A stretch of 52,578 nt of DNA from Candidatus Bathyarchaeota archaeon (GCA_020341775.1 CP070835.1:1761862-1814439); one strand, 5' to 3'; counted from the first letter of the stretch, positions 34,856 through 43,626 are shown. Notes: generated from the sequence alone by a model not told the origin. Numbers and translations: made by a program.

Positions 34856-36064
34856 ATGACTGGAAAAATCGTTCCTCCAAGAAGCACGGCAACGTTCAGT
34901 GTTGTTGAAGGAGATTTAGAAGTCAAAAGACAAGCCGTCGTCAAGGGCGAAGGATCCCCTCCGAAAGTCGTTGTTGCTGGCACGATCCACGCAGAAGATG
35001 ACTCCATCTTTGACTGCAGTCTTTCGGGGGATGAATTGGATGCGAAAGGACGAATCATTGTGAAAGGAGACCTTGAAATTAGAAACGGCGTCATCGTGGA
35101 TGAGGGTAGTTTGACTGTCTTGGGCAGCATGACCGCAAAAAAAGCAGATGTGAGTAGAAATCTAAGAGTCGAGAAGACTCTCGACGTTGAAGAAGTCGAC
35201 GTGGGAGGGCATCTTGAAGTTGGCGGGTCAACAGTGGCGAATGACATAGACGTGTGTGGAATGTTCAAGGCAGATGGCAAGGTCAAGGCCAAGAACATCG
35301 ATGTCTGCGGATCTGTAAAAGTCTGGGCGGACATAGACGTGGAGGACAACGTTGATGTCGGAGGCACAATCGTAGTTGAAGGCGGCAAAGTTAACAAAGT
35401 TGACGTGGGAGGAAGTTTCATCTCGAAAAAGCCGCTGAGTTTTTGCAGAATTGACGTGGGAGGAAGTGTCAAACTCGCAGGGGGCAGCGTAGGAGGTTCT
35501 ATTGAAGTGGGGGGCATATGTAAAGTTGCAGGTGACTTGAAGTTTGATGCCATTGATGTGGGTGGCGTCATTAAAATCGAAGGCTCTGCAGAAGGAGCAG
35601 AAATAGATGTCGGAGGAAAGATTCACACTGAAGGCGCGTTGACTCTGTCAGGAGCACTGGAAGTTGGAGGAAAAGCAGACATAGAAGGTGAACTAAGCGC
35701 CCAAAAAGTTGAAGTGGGCGGTTCCTTGCAAGCGCCAAAAGTCACCGTACACTCAACGGTCACCGTGGGTGGATTTATAGACACAAAGGAAGGAGTACAT
35801 GCATCAGTCGTACGTATTGGCACTAGAGGCAAGGTTAGAGGTCCTATAAAGGCAGACGAAGTGTTTGTGGGAAGAAGAGCCTACGTAGAAGACATCGAAG
35901 CTAAAAGAATCGTTCTGCACAGAAACGCAAGAGCTAGGAATCTACGAGGGGAAGAAATAGAACTGGAGTCAGGATGTAGAATCTCCGGCAAGATCTACTA
36001 CACGACGCGCTTGGATACGGACAGAAACATAAGGTTCACTGAACCACCAGAGAAAGTGGAATAA
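34856..36064 (+). CDS. Bactofilin-like repetitive beta-helix protein
   Basis: A 402-residue protein made almost entirely of short repeats in which I/V-DVGG or EVGG recurs at about 17-20 residue intervals (DVGGHLEVGGS, NVDVGGTIVVEGG, KVDVGGSF, RIDVGGSVKLAGGS, AIDVGGVIKIEGS, EIDVGGKIHTEGA, KVEVGGSL). This is the pattern of a stacked right-handed beta-helix like bactofilins and polymer-forming cytoskeletal proteins. It has no signal peptide or membrane segment, so it is probably cytoplasmic and able to polymerise. No known partner is adjacent; function is inference from fold. Confidence 0.75.
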   Translation: MTGKIVPPRSTATFSVVEGDLEVKRQAVVKGEGSPPKVVVAGTIHAEDDSIFDCSLSGDELDAKGRIIVKGDLEIRNGVIVDEGSLTVLGSMTAKKADVSRNLRVEKTLDVEEVDVGGHLEVGGSTVANDIDVCGMFKADGKVKAKNIDVCGSVKVWADIDVEDNVDVGGTIVVEGGKVNKVDVGGSFISKKPLSFCRIDVGGSVKLAGGSVGGSIEVGGICKVAGDLKFDAIDVGGVIKIEGSAEGAEIDVGGKIHTEGALTLSGALEVGGKADIEGELSAQKVEVGGSLQAPKVTVHSTVTVGGFIDTKEGVHASVVRIGTRGKVRGPIKADEVFVGRRAYVEDIEAKRIVLHRNARARNLRGEEIELESGCRISGKIYYTTRLDTDRNIRFTEPPEKVE

Positions 36065-36188
36065 GCACCGATGGCCTGTGAGGCACGCTTAGAAACCAAC
36101 AATGCTGCCGTGCTCCAAGTTTTGCTCATCAGTTGCTTCGATATAGTTTATGTGTGCCCAAATGCTAAACTAATAAAATGTGTAATCC

Positions 36189-37547
36189 TTGCCTAAGCGA
36201 AGAACTAAGTATGAAATATATGCCGAGCTGTTAGACATCGTCGCAAGAAAAGATCCGTGCCGGTTGACTAGAGCTTCTTATGGGGCAAACTTGCCTGTCG
36301 ACAGAGCCAAAGAAACACTAAATTTTCTCGTGTCAAGAGGATTCCTAAAAGAAACCATCGTTAGCAACTTCACGGCGTATAGAATCACAAGACGAGGCTT
36401 AGAATATTTAGAAACCTTCAAACAAATGCGCAAGCTTTTTGCAGCGTTAGATGAAAAACATGAAATCCCGGATACAAAGATGGGAAAAATCAAGCCAACC
36501 TCGAAAATTGAGGCAGCCCTGTCACTCAGCGAAGATGAGGTCAACGTCAACGAAGATGTGGAATTGGAGGTGCACATCGCAAACATAGGAGAAATGGCTG
36601 TCACCCTGGGGATCATCGAGAAAATCATCCCAACGAATTTCAAAGTAGTTTTTAAACCGGACAACCTAACCCGCAAGGGTTATTCTCTCTTTCCCGAAGA
36701 AGTCACCATCGATCCTGATATGACCGAGACGCTGAGGCTTCGCTTACAGCCATATAGCAAAGGCAAGTACGCCATAAAACCGAGAATCACCTATAGAGAT
36801 GATAAAGGAACAACCCAAGTTTTTTCGCCGGAGCCCGTTACATTAAATGTCCTGAAAGCACAGCGCCCTCAGCGACTTGCCACAGGATATCGAGCTCTAG
36901 ACAACTTACTCCTAGGAGGAATACCGGGAGGATACGGAGTGTTGATAACTTCTCCGCCCTGCGACGAAAGAGACTTGTTGACATTGAAGTTTCTAGAAGA
37001 GGGATCAAATCGGCGGCAGACTACTCTTTACGTGACAACTGATCCAAACCTGCCGAAAGCCTTTCTTCGAAAGGTCGATTCAAACTTCTATGTCCTCTTC
37101 TGCAATCCACAAGCCGACTCCCTGATTGAAAGCCGCCCCAACACTCTCAAACTCCAGGGCATAGAGAACCTGACAGATATCAATATCACCCTCACCTCCG
37201 CTTTTCGCGAAATTAACAGAAGCTTTAAAGAAGACCAGAGGCGAGCGTGTATTGGAATCCTCTCAGACATACTCTTGGAACATGGCGCAGTGCGAACGAG
37301 AAAATGGCTAACAGGGCTACTCTCAGCCCTAAAGTCTGAAAGGTTCACTTCTATAGTACTGTTGAATCCTCAAATGCACTCTAAAGAGGAGGGACAAGCG
37401 GTCTTAGATCCCTTTGAAGGCGAAATAGATATTTACGAAAAGGAAACCAAGGACGGACTCCGCAAATTCTTGAGAATCAAAAGGATGTTCAATCAGCGAT
37501 ATCTAGAGAACCAAATGCTACTAGACAAGGATGAGCTGAGAGCTTGA
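36189..37547 (+). CDS. Winged helix / Ig-like / KaiC-like fusion with degenerate P-loop
   Basis: A 452-residue protein with TTG start. Residues 1-85 are a winged helix (YEIYAELLDIVARKDPCRL...YRITRRGLEYLETF), residues about 105-225 an Ig/CARDB-like beta domain (EAALSLSEDEVNVNEDVELEVHIANIGE), and residues about 228-440 a KaiC-like RecA fold (ATGYRALDNLLLGGIPGGYGVLITS). The Walker A motif reads TSPPCDERDLL instead of GxxGxGKT, so ATP binding is probably lost. A canonical KaiC-like ATPase is encoded convergently 50 bp away and might form a mixed oligomer with it. A decayed relative lies at 34092-34307. Confidence 0.78.
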   Translation: MPKRRTKYEIYAELLDIVARKDPCRLTRASYGANLPVDRAKETLNFLVSRGFLKETIVSNFTAYRITRRGLEYLETFKQMRKLFAALDEKHEIPDTKMGKIKPTSKIEAALSLSEDEVNVNEDVELEVHIANIGEMAVTLGIIEKIIPTNFKVVFKPDNLTRKGYSLFPEEVTIDPDMTETLRLRLQPYSKGKYAIKPRITYRDDKGTTQVFSPEPVTLNVLKAQRPQRLATGYRALDNLLLGGIPGGYGVLITSPPCDERDLLTLKFLEEGSNRRQTTLYVTTDPNLPKAFLRKVDSNFYVLFCNPQADSLIESRPNTLKLQGIENLTDINITLTSAFREINRSFKEDQRRACIGILSDILLEHGAVRTRKWLTGLLSALKSERFTSIVLLNPQMHSKEEGQAVLDPFEGEIDIYEKETKDGLRKFLRIKRMFNQRYLENQMLLDKDELRA

Positions 37548-37599
37548 AGACGTGTAGGCTGCGCTCGCGCAGTGTGCTCAACTTATAGCTTAGAAACTT

Positions 37600-38355
37600 T
37601 CACTCCCCAAACAGGGGCAAGTTGGGAAATATCTCTACTCCATTCTTGTTGATTGCATAGGGTACCAAGCTAGGATTAACTTTCGCCCCTCTCATCTTCT
37701 CAACCTGTATCGCTCTCGTTGTAGTTGACCCGGAGAACAAGGTCTGAAGCATTATAACGCCGTGCACCAAGAACTCTTCTTCTAGAGCTTCACGTTCAAG
37801 ACCAAGATGTCTCAGTTCTGTAGTCAAAACACACGTTACCTCAAGATCTGCCAAAGATTGGATCAGTTCCACCACTGCCGTCCTCCGTTCCACCTCATCA
37901 GGAAACCGATAGAAGAGTGCGGCGAGAGTATCCACCACAACTCTCTTGGCGCCGATTCCCGAGATTTTCGCCTGCAACCCCTCAATCAATCTATCAATCG
38001 ATAAATCCCTCTCCCGCAGACTTGGCGCTTCATCCTTGTAGATGGCCTCTTTCAGTTTCGCGACTTGAGAGATGCGCGTAGCATCAATGAACGCAAACTT
38101 CTGTTCTCTCTCAGCTCTCTCAAAATCCCATCCAAACTGCTTCATCTCCGAGTAGAACTGACTCTTGCTTTCATCAAAACTAACGAAAACACCAGGTTCG
38201 TTCTTTTCGTACATCCCTTTATACAGAAATTGGCTGCAAAGGATCGTTTTTCCTGTACCAGGACCGCCAATCACCAAAATGACCCGCCCTTCAGGAAATC
38301 CACCATCAACCAAATCATCCAGTCCTGGAATTCCAGTATCAACTTTTCCCGACAA
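37600..38355 (-). CDS. KaiC-like RecA-superfamily ATPase
   Basis: A single-domain, 251-residue KaiC homologue with substrate-lid opening VDTGIPGLDDLVDGGFPEG, intact Walker A GGPGTGKTILCSQFL, VFVSFDES (E-loop in KaiC is usually EE; here DE), and Walker B KRVVVDTLAALF. Archaeal one-domain KaiC-like proteins act as signalling ATPases, sometimes with chemotaxis or archaellum systems. TTG start behind GGTGAAG; TATA ATTTATAAATAGG lies at 38393-38405 on the minus strand. It is convergent with the degenerate KaiC-like fusion. Confidence 0.85.
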   Translation of the reverse strand: MSGKVDTGIPGLDDLVDGGFPEGRVILVIGGPGTGKTILCSQFLYKGMYEKNEPGVFVSFDESKSQFYSEMKQFGWDFERAEREQKFAFIDATRISQVAKLKEAIYKDEAPSLRERDLSIDRLIEGLQAKISGIGAKRVVVDTLAALFYRFPDEVERRTAVVELIQSLADLEVTCVLTTELRHLGLEREALEEEFLVHGVIMLQTLFSGSTTTRAIQVEKMRGAKVNPSLVPYAINKNGVEIFPNLPLFGE

Positions 38356-38766
38356 ATTGCTTCACCTATAGGTCTTCTACATAAATTTCTCGCCTATTTA
38401 TAAATTATGCTGAACGCCACGAGGAGGACGTGGGATTAAGCCCCAGAGAAACAGATTTTCGTGCAAAGAGTTTTATTAACTCGGTCCCGCATATGCGCGC
38501 GCGCCGCGCTCAATTGCACCCGCCAACGATATGCCCAGAACAAGTGGGGATCAAGCTACACATGTAAAAACTTAGACATCTCAATCGAGTCCCGTAGGTT
38601 TTGCTGAGGCCACAAATCCAAGAGCGCGGGTAAAATGCGTTTTTTGCCCACCAGACCCTAAACCTGGAGACAGGGCTTCTAAAATCGCGTGTGAATGGAT
38701 AATAACCCTTCCACGCTGATGCCCTGGTACACGCAAACGGACTAGCGGCTGGTCTTAATCAGTTGG
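38356..38766. other. Intergenic region with an alternating purine-pyrimidine tract
   Basis: Holds the KaiC-like gene's TATA box (38393-38405) and a 17-nt alternating tract, CGCATATGCGCGCGCGC (38488-38504). No coding frame or clear RNA structure is seen in the remainder. The promoter for the adenosine deaminase appears further on, at 38794-38800. Confidence 0.5.
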
Positions 38767-38793
38767 GTGTCCAGTCTTTCAGGAAGCCACTCT

Positions 38794-38800
38794 TTTTATA
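38794..38800 (+). promoter_or_regulatory. TATA box that fixes the adenosine deaminase start
   Basis: TTTTATA lies inside the longest possible reading frame of the adenosine deaminase gene. A transcript beginning about 24 bp later (near 38824) would exclude the upstream GTG at 38767 and leave GTG 38836 as start, which agrees with the protein family. Confidence 0.5.
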
Positions 38801-38835
38801 ACACTTCACACGCAAACATTCAGGCGGGACGCGAC

Positions 38836-39870
38836 GTGTCCAACATTGAAGTTCTGATTAAAGCTTTGCCTAAGGTTGAGCAGCACATTCACATCGTTGG
38901 AGCCACGAGACCAGACACGCTGCTTTGGCTTGTAGAAGAGGGAGGGTTGAAAAGGCCCTTCAAGACAGTGAAGGATGTTCGGCGTTATTTTCGATACAAC
39001 GATTTCCCCCACTTCATCAATGTCTATAAAACAGTCTTTAAATGCATCACGAGAGAGGACCAATTCGAACGCATCACTTATGAAATGCTGGAAGATGATG
39101 CACGATGTAATGTTAGATATGTCGAGGCAAGCTTCTCCGCCCCAGACCACGTACGTCAAGGCTTGGATTATCCACTCTTGCTTGACGCCATAAACAGAGG
39201 TGTGTCTCAGGCACAACGAGACTTTAACATCCTCTGCAACCTCAGAATCGACCTAGTTCGAAATTATGGTCCAAACATGGCAATGCAAGTTTTGGATTGG
39301 ATCGAAGAAAAGAGAGAGAACGTTGTCTCCGTTGACATCGGGGGCAGCGAAGAAAGGTTTCCTCCAAAACCCTTTGGACGTGTTTATCAGAGAGCCCGGG
39401 AGATGGGTCTGCATTTAGTTGCCCACGCTGGTGAAGCAGCGGGACCTGAAAGCATCTGGGACGCAATAAACTATCTGAACGTCGAACACATCGGTCATGG
39501 CGTGACTGCTAAGCAGAGCCCAAAACTAGTCTCCCATCTCCTCCAGCAAGGCATCGTTCTTGAGATGTGTCCCACCAGCAACGTGAAGACAGGAGCAGTT
39601 GCTTCTCTAAGCAGGCATCCTATCAGAGAGTTATTTGAGAAGGGAGTTACTGTAACTGTCAACACTGACGACCCTTCGATGTTCAACACAAGTATGGATA
39701 ACGAGTACCTGCAACTCCATCGACATTTAGGCTTCACTGTTCCTGAACTATTCCAGTTGACAGTTAGCGCTCTCGACTCATCCTTTATGGGGGAAACGCA
39801 AAAAACTCAGATGCGAGAATCCTTCGTGAAGGACTATCAACAACTAATGGATAATGGCCACGAGCATTGA
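38836..39870 (+). CDS. Adenosine deaminase family protein
   Basis: A 344-residue metal-dependent amidohydrolase for purine salvage. The zinc and catalytic residues are complete: HIH in PKVEQHIHIVGA, HAGE with the catalytic glutamate, HIGHG, and NTDDP. The usual HLHLDG is HIHIVG here, a conservative change outside the metal ligands but in the region that lines the substrate pocket, so adenine, 6-aminodeoxyfutalosine or another aminopurine are possible substrates. The GTG start at 38836 follows GGCGGGA. Confidence 0.85.
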   Translation: MSNIEVLIKALPKVEQHIHIVGATRPDTLLWLVEEGGLKRPFKTVKDVRRYFRYNDFPHFINVYKTVFKCITREDQFERITYEMLEDDARCNVRYVEASFSAPDHVRQGLDYPLLLDAINRGVSQAQRDFNILCNLRIDLVRNYGPNMAMQVLDWIEEKRENVVSVDIGGSEERFPPKPFGRVYQRAREMGLHLVAHAGEAAGPESIWDAINYLNVEHIGHGVTAKQSPKLVSHLLQQGIVLEMCPTSNVKTGAVASLSRHPIRELFEKGVTVTVNTDDPSMFNTSMDNEYLQLHRHLGFTVPELFQLTVSALDSSFMGETQKTQMRESFVKDYQQLMDNGHEH

Positions 39871-40110
39871 AGAGGGCTCACGAACTGCTGATCAGTTCCC
39901 AAGCCGAGTCAACCTAAAAATGCGATCTCAATTGAAGCAAGCAAAGAGCATTCATCCCATTCGCAAATGGGAGGCTTTTGCAGCCAGTTTGTGACGTTTG
40001 GTCGCGATTGTGCATATGCAATTCACTTACGTAAAGATCCTTCATTATTAAATAGAGGAATTAGCTTCTAGAAAATATCTCCACAAGTCATTTTAAGCAT
40101 TTTACCTATG

Positions 40111-40120
40111 ATTTTATATC
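40111..40120 (+). promoter_or_regulatory. TATA box of a candidate RNA gene
   Basis: ATTTTATATC stands in a 448-bp spacer with no open frame on this strand, so it does not serve a protein gene. It is about 25 bp before the structured region listed next. Confidence 0.4.
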
Positions 40121-40144
40121 CCCCTCAAGAAAGGAGAAAGGCGA

Positions 40145-40316
40145 CGAGAAGGCGGAGACTTAGCAGTCGATGAAGCGAGCTCGACCAACAGGCTATGGCT
40201 CCCCGTCTCTCTATTTGGTCTTTCCACTCGTGTTGGTAGAGAGCATTGAACCTTGATGTTCACAGCCCCACAACACACGCGTTCGAGTCAATGAGCGGGG
40301 CTGCACCTATCCACGA
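40145..40316 (+). ncRNA. Candidate structured RNA with possible pseudoknot
   Basis: No protein frame is present. ACCAACA (40184-40190) can pair with TGTTGGT (40231-40237), and CTCTCTA (40207-40213) with TAGAGAG (40237-40243). The order a-b-a'-b' with abutting 3' arms is that of an H-type pseudoknot; alternatively they are competing stems. TGAAC/GTTCA (40247-40262) and CAGCCCC/GGGGCTG (40263-40303) form two further hairpins. A TATA box precedes it. It matches no SRP, RNase P or tRNA pattern I know. Ends are approximate. Confidence 0.35.
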
Positions 40317-40318
40317 AT

Positions 40319-41509
40319 CTATGGGTTGCCTGAAATCTTCGTGGAGATTTTCTTTCCGAAGTCAACAGCTTTCCTTAATTCGCTTTCGTTTGGTCTTAAA
40401 TTAAAGTCGAGATCGCTTTCAACCAACTCCAAACCGGAAGCTTGGATCAACGCCTCGGCTTCTTGTTTTGCTCCTCCACCCCAACCGTGGGACCCAAAAA
40501 AGGCTCCAACCTTCTGACGAGGCCTCAATCCTTTCAGGTAGGTAAGGAAAGAAGCAACTGATGGGAAGAGACCGTTGTTCAACGTAGGCGACCCAATTAA
40601 CACCGCCCTAGCATCAAGCACGTCGGTGATGACTTCGCTGTTGTGTGAGCTGCTTAATCTGTGCATTTTGACCTCTATGCCTTCACTGGCCACTCCTTCT
40701 AGGAGTGCATTGGCAATTCTCTCAGTACTTCCCCACATCGTGTCGTAAACGATAACCACTTTTGGCTCCGAAACGCCTTCAACCCACCTGCTGTAAGTTT
40801 CAATAATTTTTCCGGGGCCGCTTCTCCAGATTACACCATGAGAAGGCGCAATCATGCCAATCTCAGCCCCCCCTAGGGCGGCCAAAGCTTTGCCTATAGG
40901 TCTCCAAAGGTGCATCACGATGTTGGCATAATATGTCTTGGCCTCCTGGAAAAGAATCGCTTGATCAACTTCATCATCAAACCTCTTAGATGTAGCAAGA
41001 TGTTGACCAAAGGCATCATTTGAGAAGAGCAGCTTATCCTCAGGAACATAGGTGACCATGGAATCAGGCCAGTGGACCATCGGGACCGGCATAAACCGCA
41101 GAGTCCGGTTTCCGATATCAATGCTTGGTTTTTCTGTAATCGTCGTACACTTCAGGTCTTCCCCATAATAACGTTTCAACTCTTTCAGTCCTGGTTCGGA
41201 AGCGATCAGTTCCGCATTTTCCGCAACAGCTAAGAATGCGCGAATGGCACCTGAATGATCAGGCTCAGTATGATTAGATATGAGAAAGTCCACTTCAGAT
41301 GGATCCACAATCTTTCTTATTCGATCCAGCATTTCTAGAAAAAAGGGACTTTTAACAGTGTCAACTAGGGTGATTTTATCATCCACTAAGAGATAAGCGT
41401 TGTAAGTGGTTCCTCGGTTCGTAATATAACCGTGAAAGCTTCTAATATTCCAGTCAACAGCTCCTACCCAATAGACACCTTCTTTCATTTCAGTCAAACC
41501 AAACACCAT
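40319..41509 (-). CDS. Flavodiiron protein (FprA family)
   Basis: A 396-residue A-type flavoprotein that reduces O2 to water or NO to N2O, in methanogens with F420H2. All diiron ligands are visible: SNHTEPDHSG, PMVHWPD, FSNDAFGQH and IAPSHGVIWR. The C-terminal flavodoxin domain shows VYDTMWGSTERIANAL, GSPTLNNGLFPS and FGSHGWGGGA for FMN. No rubredoxin or reductase domain is attached. It lies 180 bp behind the CooS-like gene on the same strand, which suggests joint use against O2 or nitrogen oxides. Confidence 0.93.
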   Translation of the reverse strand: MVFGLTEMKEGVYWVGAVDWNIRSFHGYITNRGTTYNAYLLVDDKITLVDTVKSPFFLEMLDRIRKIVDPSEVDFLISNHTEPDHSGAIRAFLAVAENAELIASEPGLKELKRYYGEDLKCTTITEKPSIDIGNRTLRFMPVPMVHWPDSMVTYVPEDKLLFSNDAFGQHLATSKRFDDEVDQAILFQEAKTYYANIVMHLWRPIGKALAALGGAEIGMIAPSHGVIWRSGPGKIIETYSRWVEGVSEPKVVIVYDTMWGSTERIANALLEGVASEGIEVKMHRLSSSHNSEVITDVLDARAVLIGSPTLNNGLFPSVASFLTYLKGLRPRQKVGAFFGSHGWGGGAKQEAEALIQASGLELVESDLDFNLRPNESELRKAVDFGKKISTKISGNP

Positions 41510-41610
41510 CGAATCACATCAATAGCTCGCAGCAACTGGTTTCAAAGCACAAACGTCAGATATTAGGATTTCCCGAAGATTTTCCTGAAGCAATGACTTT
41601 AAGCTTGCGG

Positions 41611-41628
41611 ACGCATGCGCACGCGCAC
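41611..41628. other. 18-nt perfectly alternating purine-pyrimidine tract
   Basis: ACGCATGCGCACGCGCAC alternates without a break in the spacer behind the CooS-like gene and ahead of the flavodiiron protein gene (both on the minus strand). Confidence 0.6.
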
Positions 41629-41688
41629 TACGCCCGCTGCCTTTGTGTGGACCGTAAGGAATGTTCTAGTGCTCCGCCATCCATTAAC

Positions 41689-43626
41689 TCAAATACCAAT
41701 TTTCACCCGTTTTTCCTCCAAGTGAGCCAAGATTGAATCAGCTGCTTCAGCAGGGTCTTTTTCGACGTTTAGGCGCCCACCCGTCACCTTTTCGCAGTCC
41801 TGCGTTAAAAGTTTGACCAGATTTGGGGCCCCCGTCACGGTTGGAACTGGGTTAACATAGGTATAGAGCCCTAAAGCCAAAGCAAACACCGCGTCAATTG
41901 TAGCCTTCTGTTCCATATATTCAGGTGCCACTGCAGCAACCGGTAGATCTGGAATTGGCACGTTTAATGAATCCGATATTGCAGCCACCAAATCAGCAAG
42001 CCGCCCAGTGTCAGTGCAGGTACCAAAACTTAGAATCGGAGGCACACCTAGCGCGTCACAGAGGCTCTTAAGGTTGGATCCTGCAAATTGCTTCGCTTCG
42101 GGACTGCACAGACCAGCAACCTGCATCGCTCCATTGCCACACCCTAAGGAAAGAACCAAAATATCTCGTCTAATCAGTTCTTTAGCCACGCGGACACTAT
42201 GCACATCCTGACCATGATCTCGCAGGCTTGCACACGACACAAGACCCACAATCCCCCGCAGGGTTCCACGTTTGAGGGCTTCTAGAAGGGGCTCAAGAGA
42301 CCCACCCAAGATTTCGAGGATGCTCTCAGGGGAAAAGCCGACCACAGCTTCCTTCATAGGCAACTGAGTAGCTGCCTTGACAGAAGTTCGGCGTTCTTTG
42401 AAGTTGCCGATCGCCATATGTAGGAGCTGTGCAGCCTGCATTTCCGCAGACACAGGATCATAGTTAACTCGGTTTGCCACTCCCTTAAACGCTACAACTT
42501 CGCTCACAGGTACAAGCTTGAACTTGTATCTCTCAGCGTACAGCGGATCAATAGGCATCGAACAATTCATGTCCGCTGCGAAGAGGTCCACACACCCACT
42601 CGCTAGAACTGCTTCCTGCATAAGCCAGTTTCCCGTGAAGCCATAGAATATGTCATCCATCTCCCATCTTTGAATCATTTCTTGACCTGTCTCGATGTTT
42701 GCAATAACCCGCAGTCCTTTTGCGCCTACATCCCTTGCTTTTTCCTGCCATTCACGCTGCCGAGCCAACTGCACCATAGCAAATCCGAGAAATGGCTCAT
42801 GGCCATTGGGAAGCACATTGACGTAGTCGGGGTCTAACACGCCCAGATCTACACGCATCTTGTGTGGTCTCGGGATCCCGTAGAGGATATCTTGGCAATA
42901 TTCATTAACGATCTGACTCTGATAAGCCATGGCCAGGCCAAGGCGCATTGCCTTCAAAGCCAAACTCAAATAGTACCCATCGACGTTTGTTAGGCAGGAA
43001 CTAGTAGACAACATTGTCTCACTGTAGATTCCGCCTGGAAAAATGTCGAGACTCCGCCACCTTTCTTTGCGTTCTTCCGGAGCCAGAGCCTCGACGATTT
43101 GGCTGGGCTCATAGTACTTTCTGTTAAAGTCTGATTCCACAAAGTCGCATAAGCGAATGGCAATTTCGCGTTCCGACCCTGTCGTGTCAATCCCTAGTCG
43201 CTTGGCGAAGCCCTTCAACTTCTCAGGTTCCATTATCGAAAACGGCGTCAACCCTTTTGCAGTCGCCCTAAGAGTCTTGATAGTTTGATCTGTGTGGTAA
43301 TGGTATGTGGATACGCCCATGACGTTTCTAAGCAGCATCATGCGCATGGCCATGCCATCAGCGTCGATGCCACACACGCCTCGCTTGTCTTTGGAGACGT
43401 CTGCTCGGCACGGCCCGTTGGAACAGAGGTCACATCTAACTCCGGCCATGCAGAAGGGACACCGCTTATCGGGGTCATCACCAAAACCTTGGGCTGCGTA
43501 TCGATCCCAGATGTTGTTCACACCATCTCTTTTGATCTTCTCGTAGAGGGTGCGGACAGATTCATGATGGGAAACTCTATCTTCGTCCATTTTGACTAAC
43601 CATTTCTCAAGTATGACGTGGTTCAC
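41689..43626 (-). CDS. CooS-like protein lacking a C-cluster cysteine; probably not a true CO dehydrogenase
   Basis: A 645-residue homologue of Ni-Fe CO dehydrogenase. B-cluster cysteines are C65/C68/C73/C85 and the D-cluster pair is C56/C59 (CPFC). For the C-cluster, H276 (NGHEP), C355 (DMNC), C465 (VSCAS), C496 (LGCGNG), C537 (GTCTD) and the catalytic Lys in APEYMEQK (K574) are present. The cysteine equivalent to Cys295 of Carboxydothermus CODH-II (GICCTGNE) is replaced by Glu312 (ANIETGQE). The characterised deviant CooS-V of that organism also lacks a C-cluster cysteine, carries a Fe-S-oxo cluster and does not oxidise CO but slowly reduces hydroxylamine. GTG start; ATG at 43590 is an alternative. 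Flanked by an HTH regulator and a flavodiiron protein. Confidence 0.9.
   Translation of the reverse strand: MNHVILEKWLVKMDEDRVSHHESVRTLYEKIKRDGVNNIWDRYAAQGFGDDPDKRCPFCMAGVRCDLCSNGPCRADVSKDKRGVCGIDADGMAMRMMLLRNVMGVSTYHYHTDQTIKTLRATAKGLTPFSIMEPEKLKGFAKRLGIDTTGSEREIAIRLCDFVESDFNRKYYEPSQIVEALAPEERKERWRSLDIFPGGIYSETMLSTSSCLTNVDGYYLSLALKAMRLGLAMAYQSQIVNEYCQDILYGIPRPHKMRVDLGVLDPDYVNVLPNGHEPFLGFAMVQLARQREWQEKARDVGAKGLRVIANIETGQEMIQRWEMDDIFYGFTGNWLMQEAVLASGCVDLFAADMNCSMPIDPLYAERYKFKLVPVSEVVAFKGVANRVNYDPVSAEMQAAQLLHMAIGNFKERRTSVKAATQLPMKEAVVGFSPESILEILGGSLEPLLEALKRGTLRGIVGLVSCASLRDHGQDVHSVRVAKELIRRDILVLSLGCGNGAMQVAGLCSPEAKQFAGSNLKSLCDALGVPPILSFGTCTDTGRLADLVAAISDSLNVPIPDLPVAAVAPEYMEQKATIDAVFALALGLYTYVNPVPTVTGAPNLVKLLTQDCEKVTGGRLNVEKDPAEAADSILAHLEEKRVKIGI

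Noticed and set aside
34843-35571. 242-codon antisense frame rich in Pro, Thr and Ser
   Set aside because: It mirrors the GTN-GGN repeats of the DVGG beta-helix gene on the other strand and is an artefact of that repetition.
40231-40303. tRNA-like wording (TTGGTAGAGAGC and GTTCGAGTC) between the adenosine deaminase and flavodiiron genes
   Set aside because: No acceptor pairing outside the GGGGCTG/CAGCCCC hairpin, no T stem and only a six-base loop at the would-be anticodon. Kept as part of a candidate RNA, not a tRNA.
41689-43626. Evidence for CO oxidation or the Wood-Ljungdahl pathway
   Set aside because: A C-cluster cysteine is Glu and there are no acs, cooC or cooF genes nearby.
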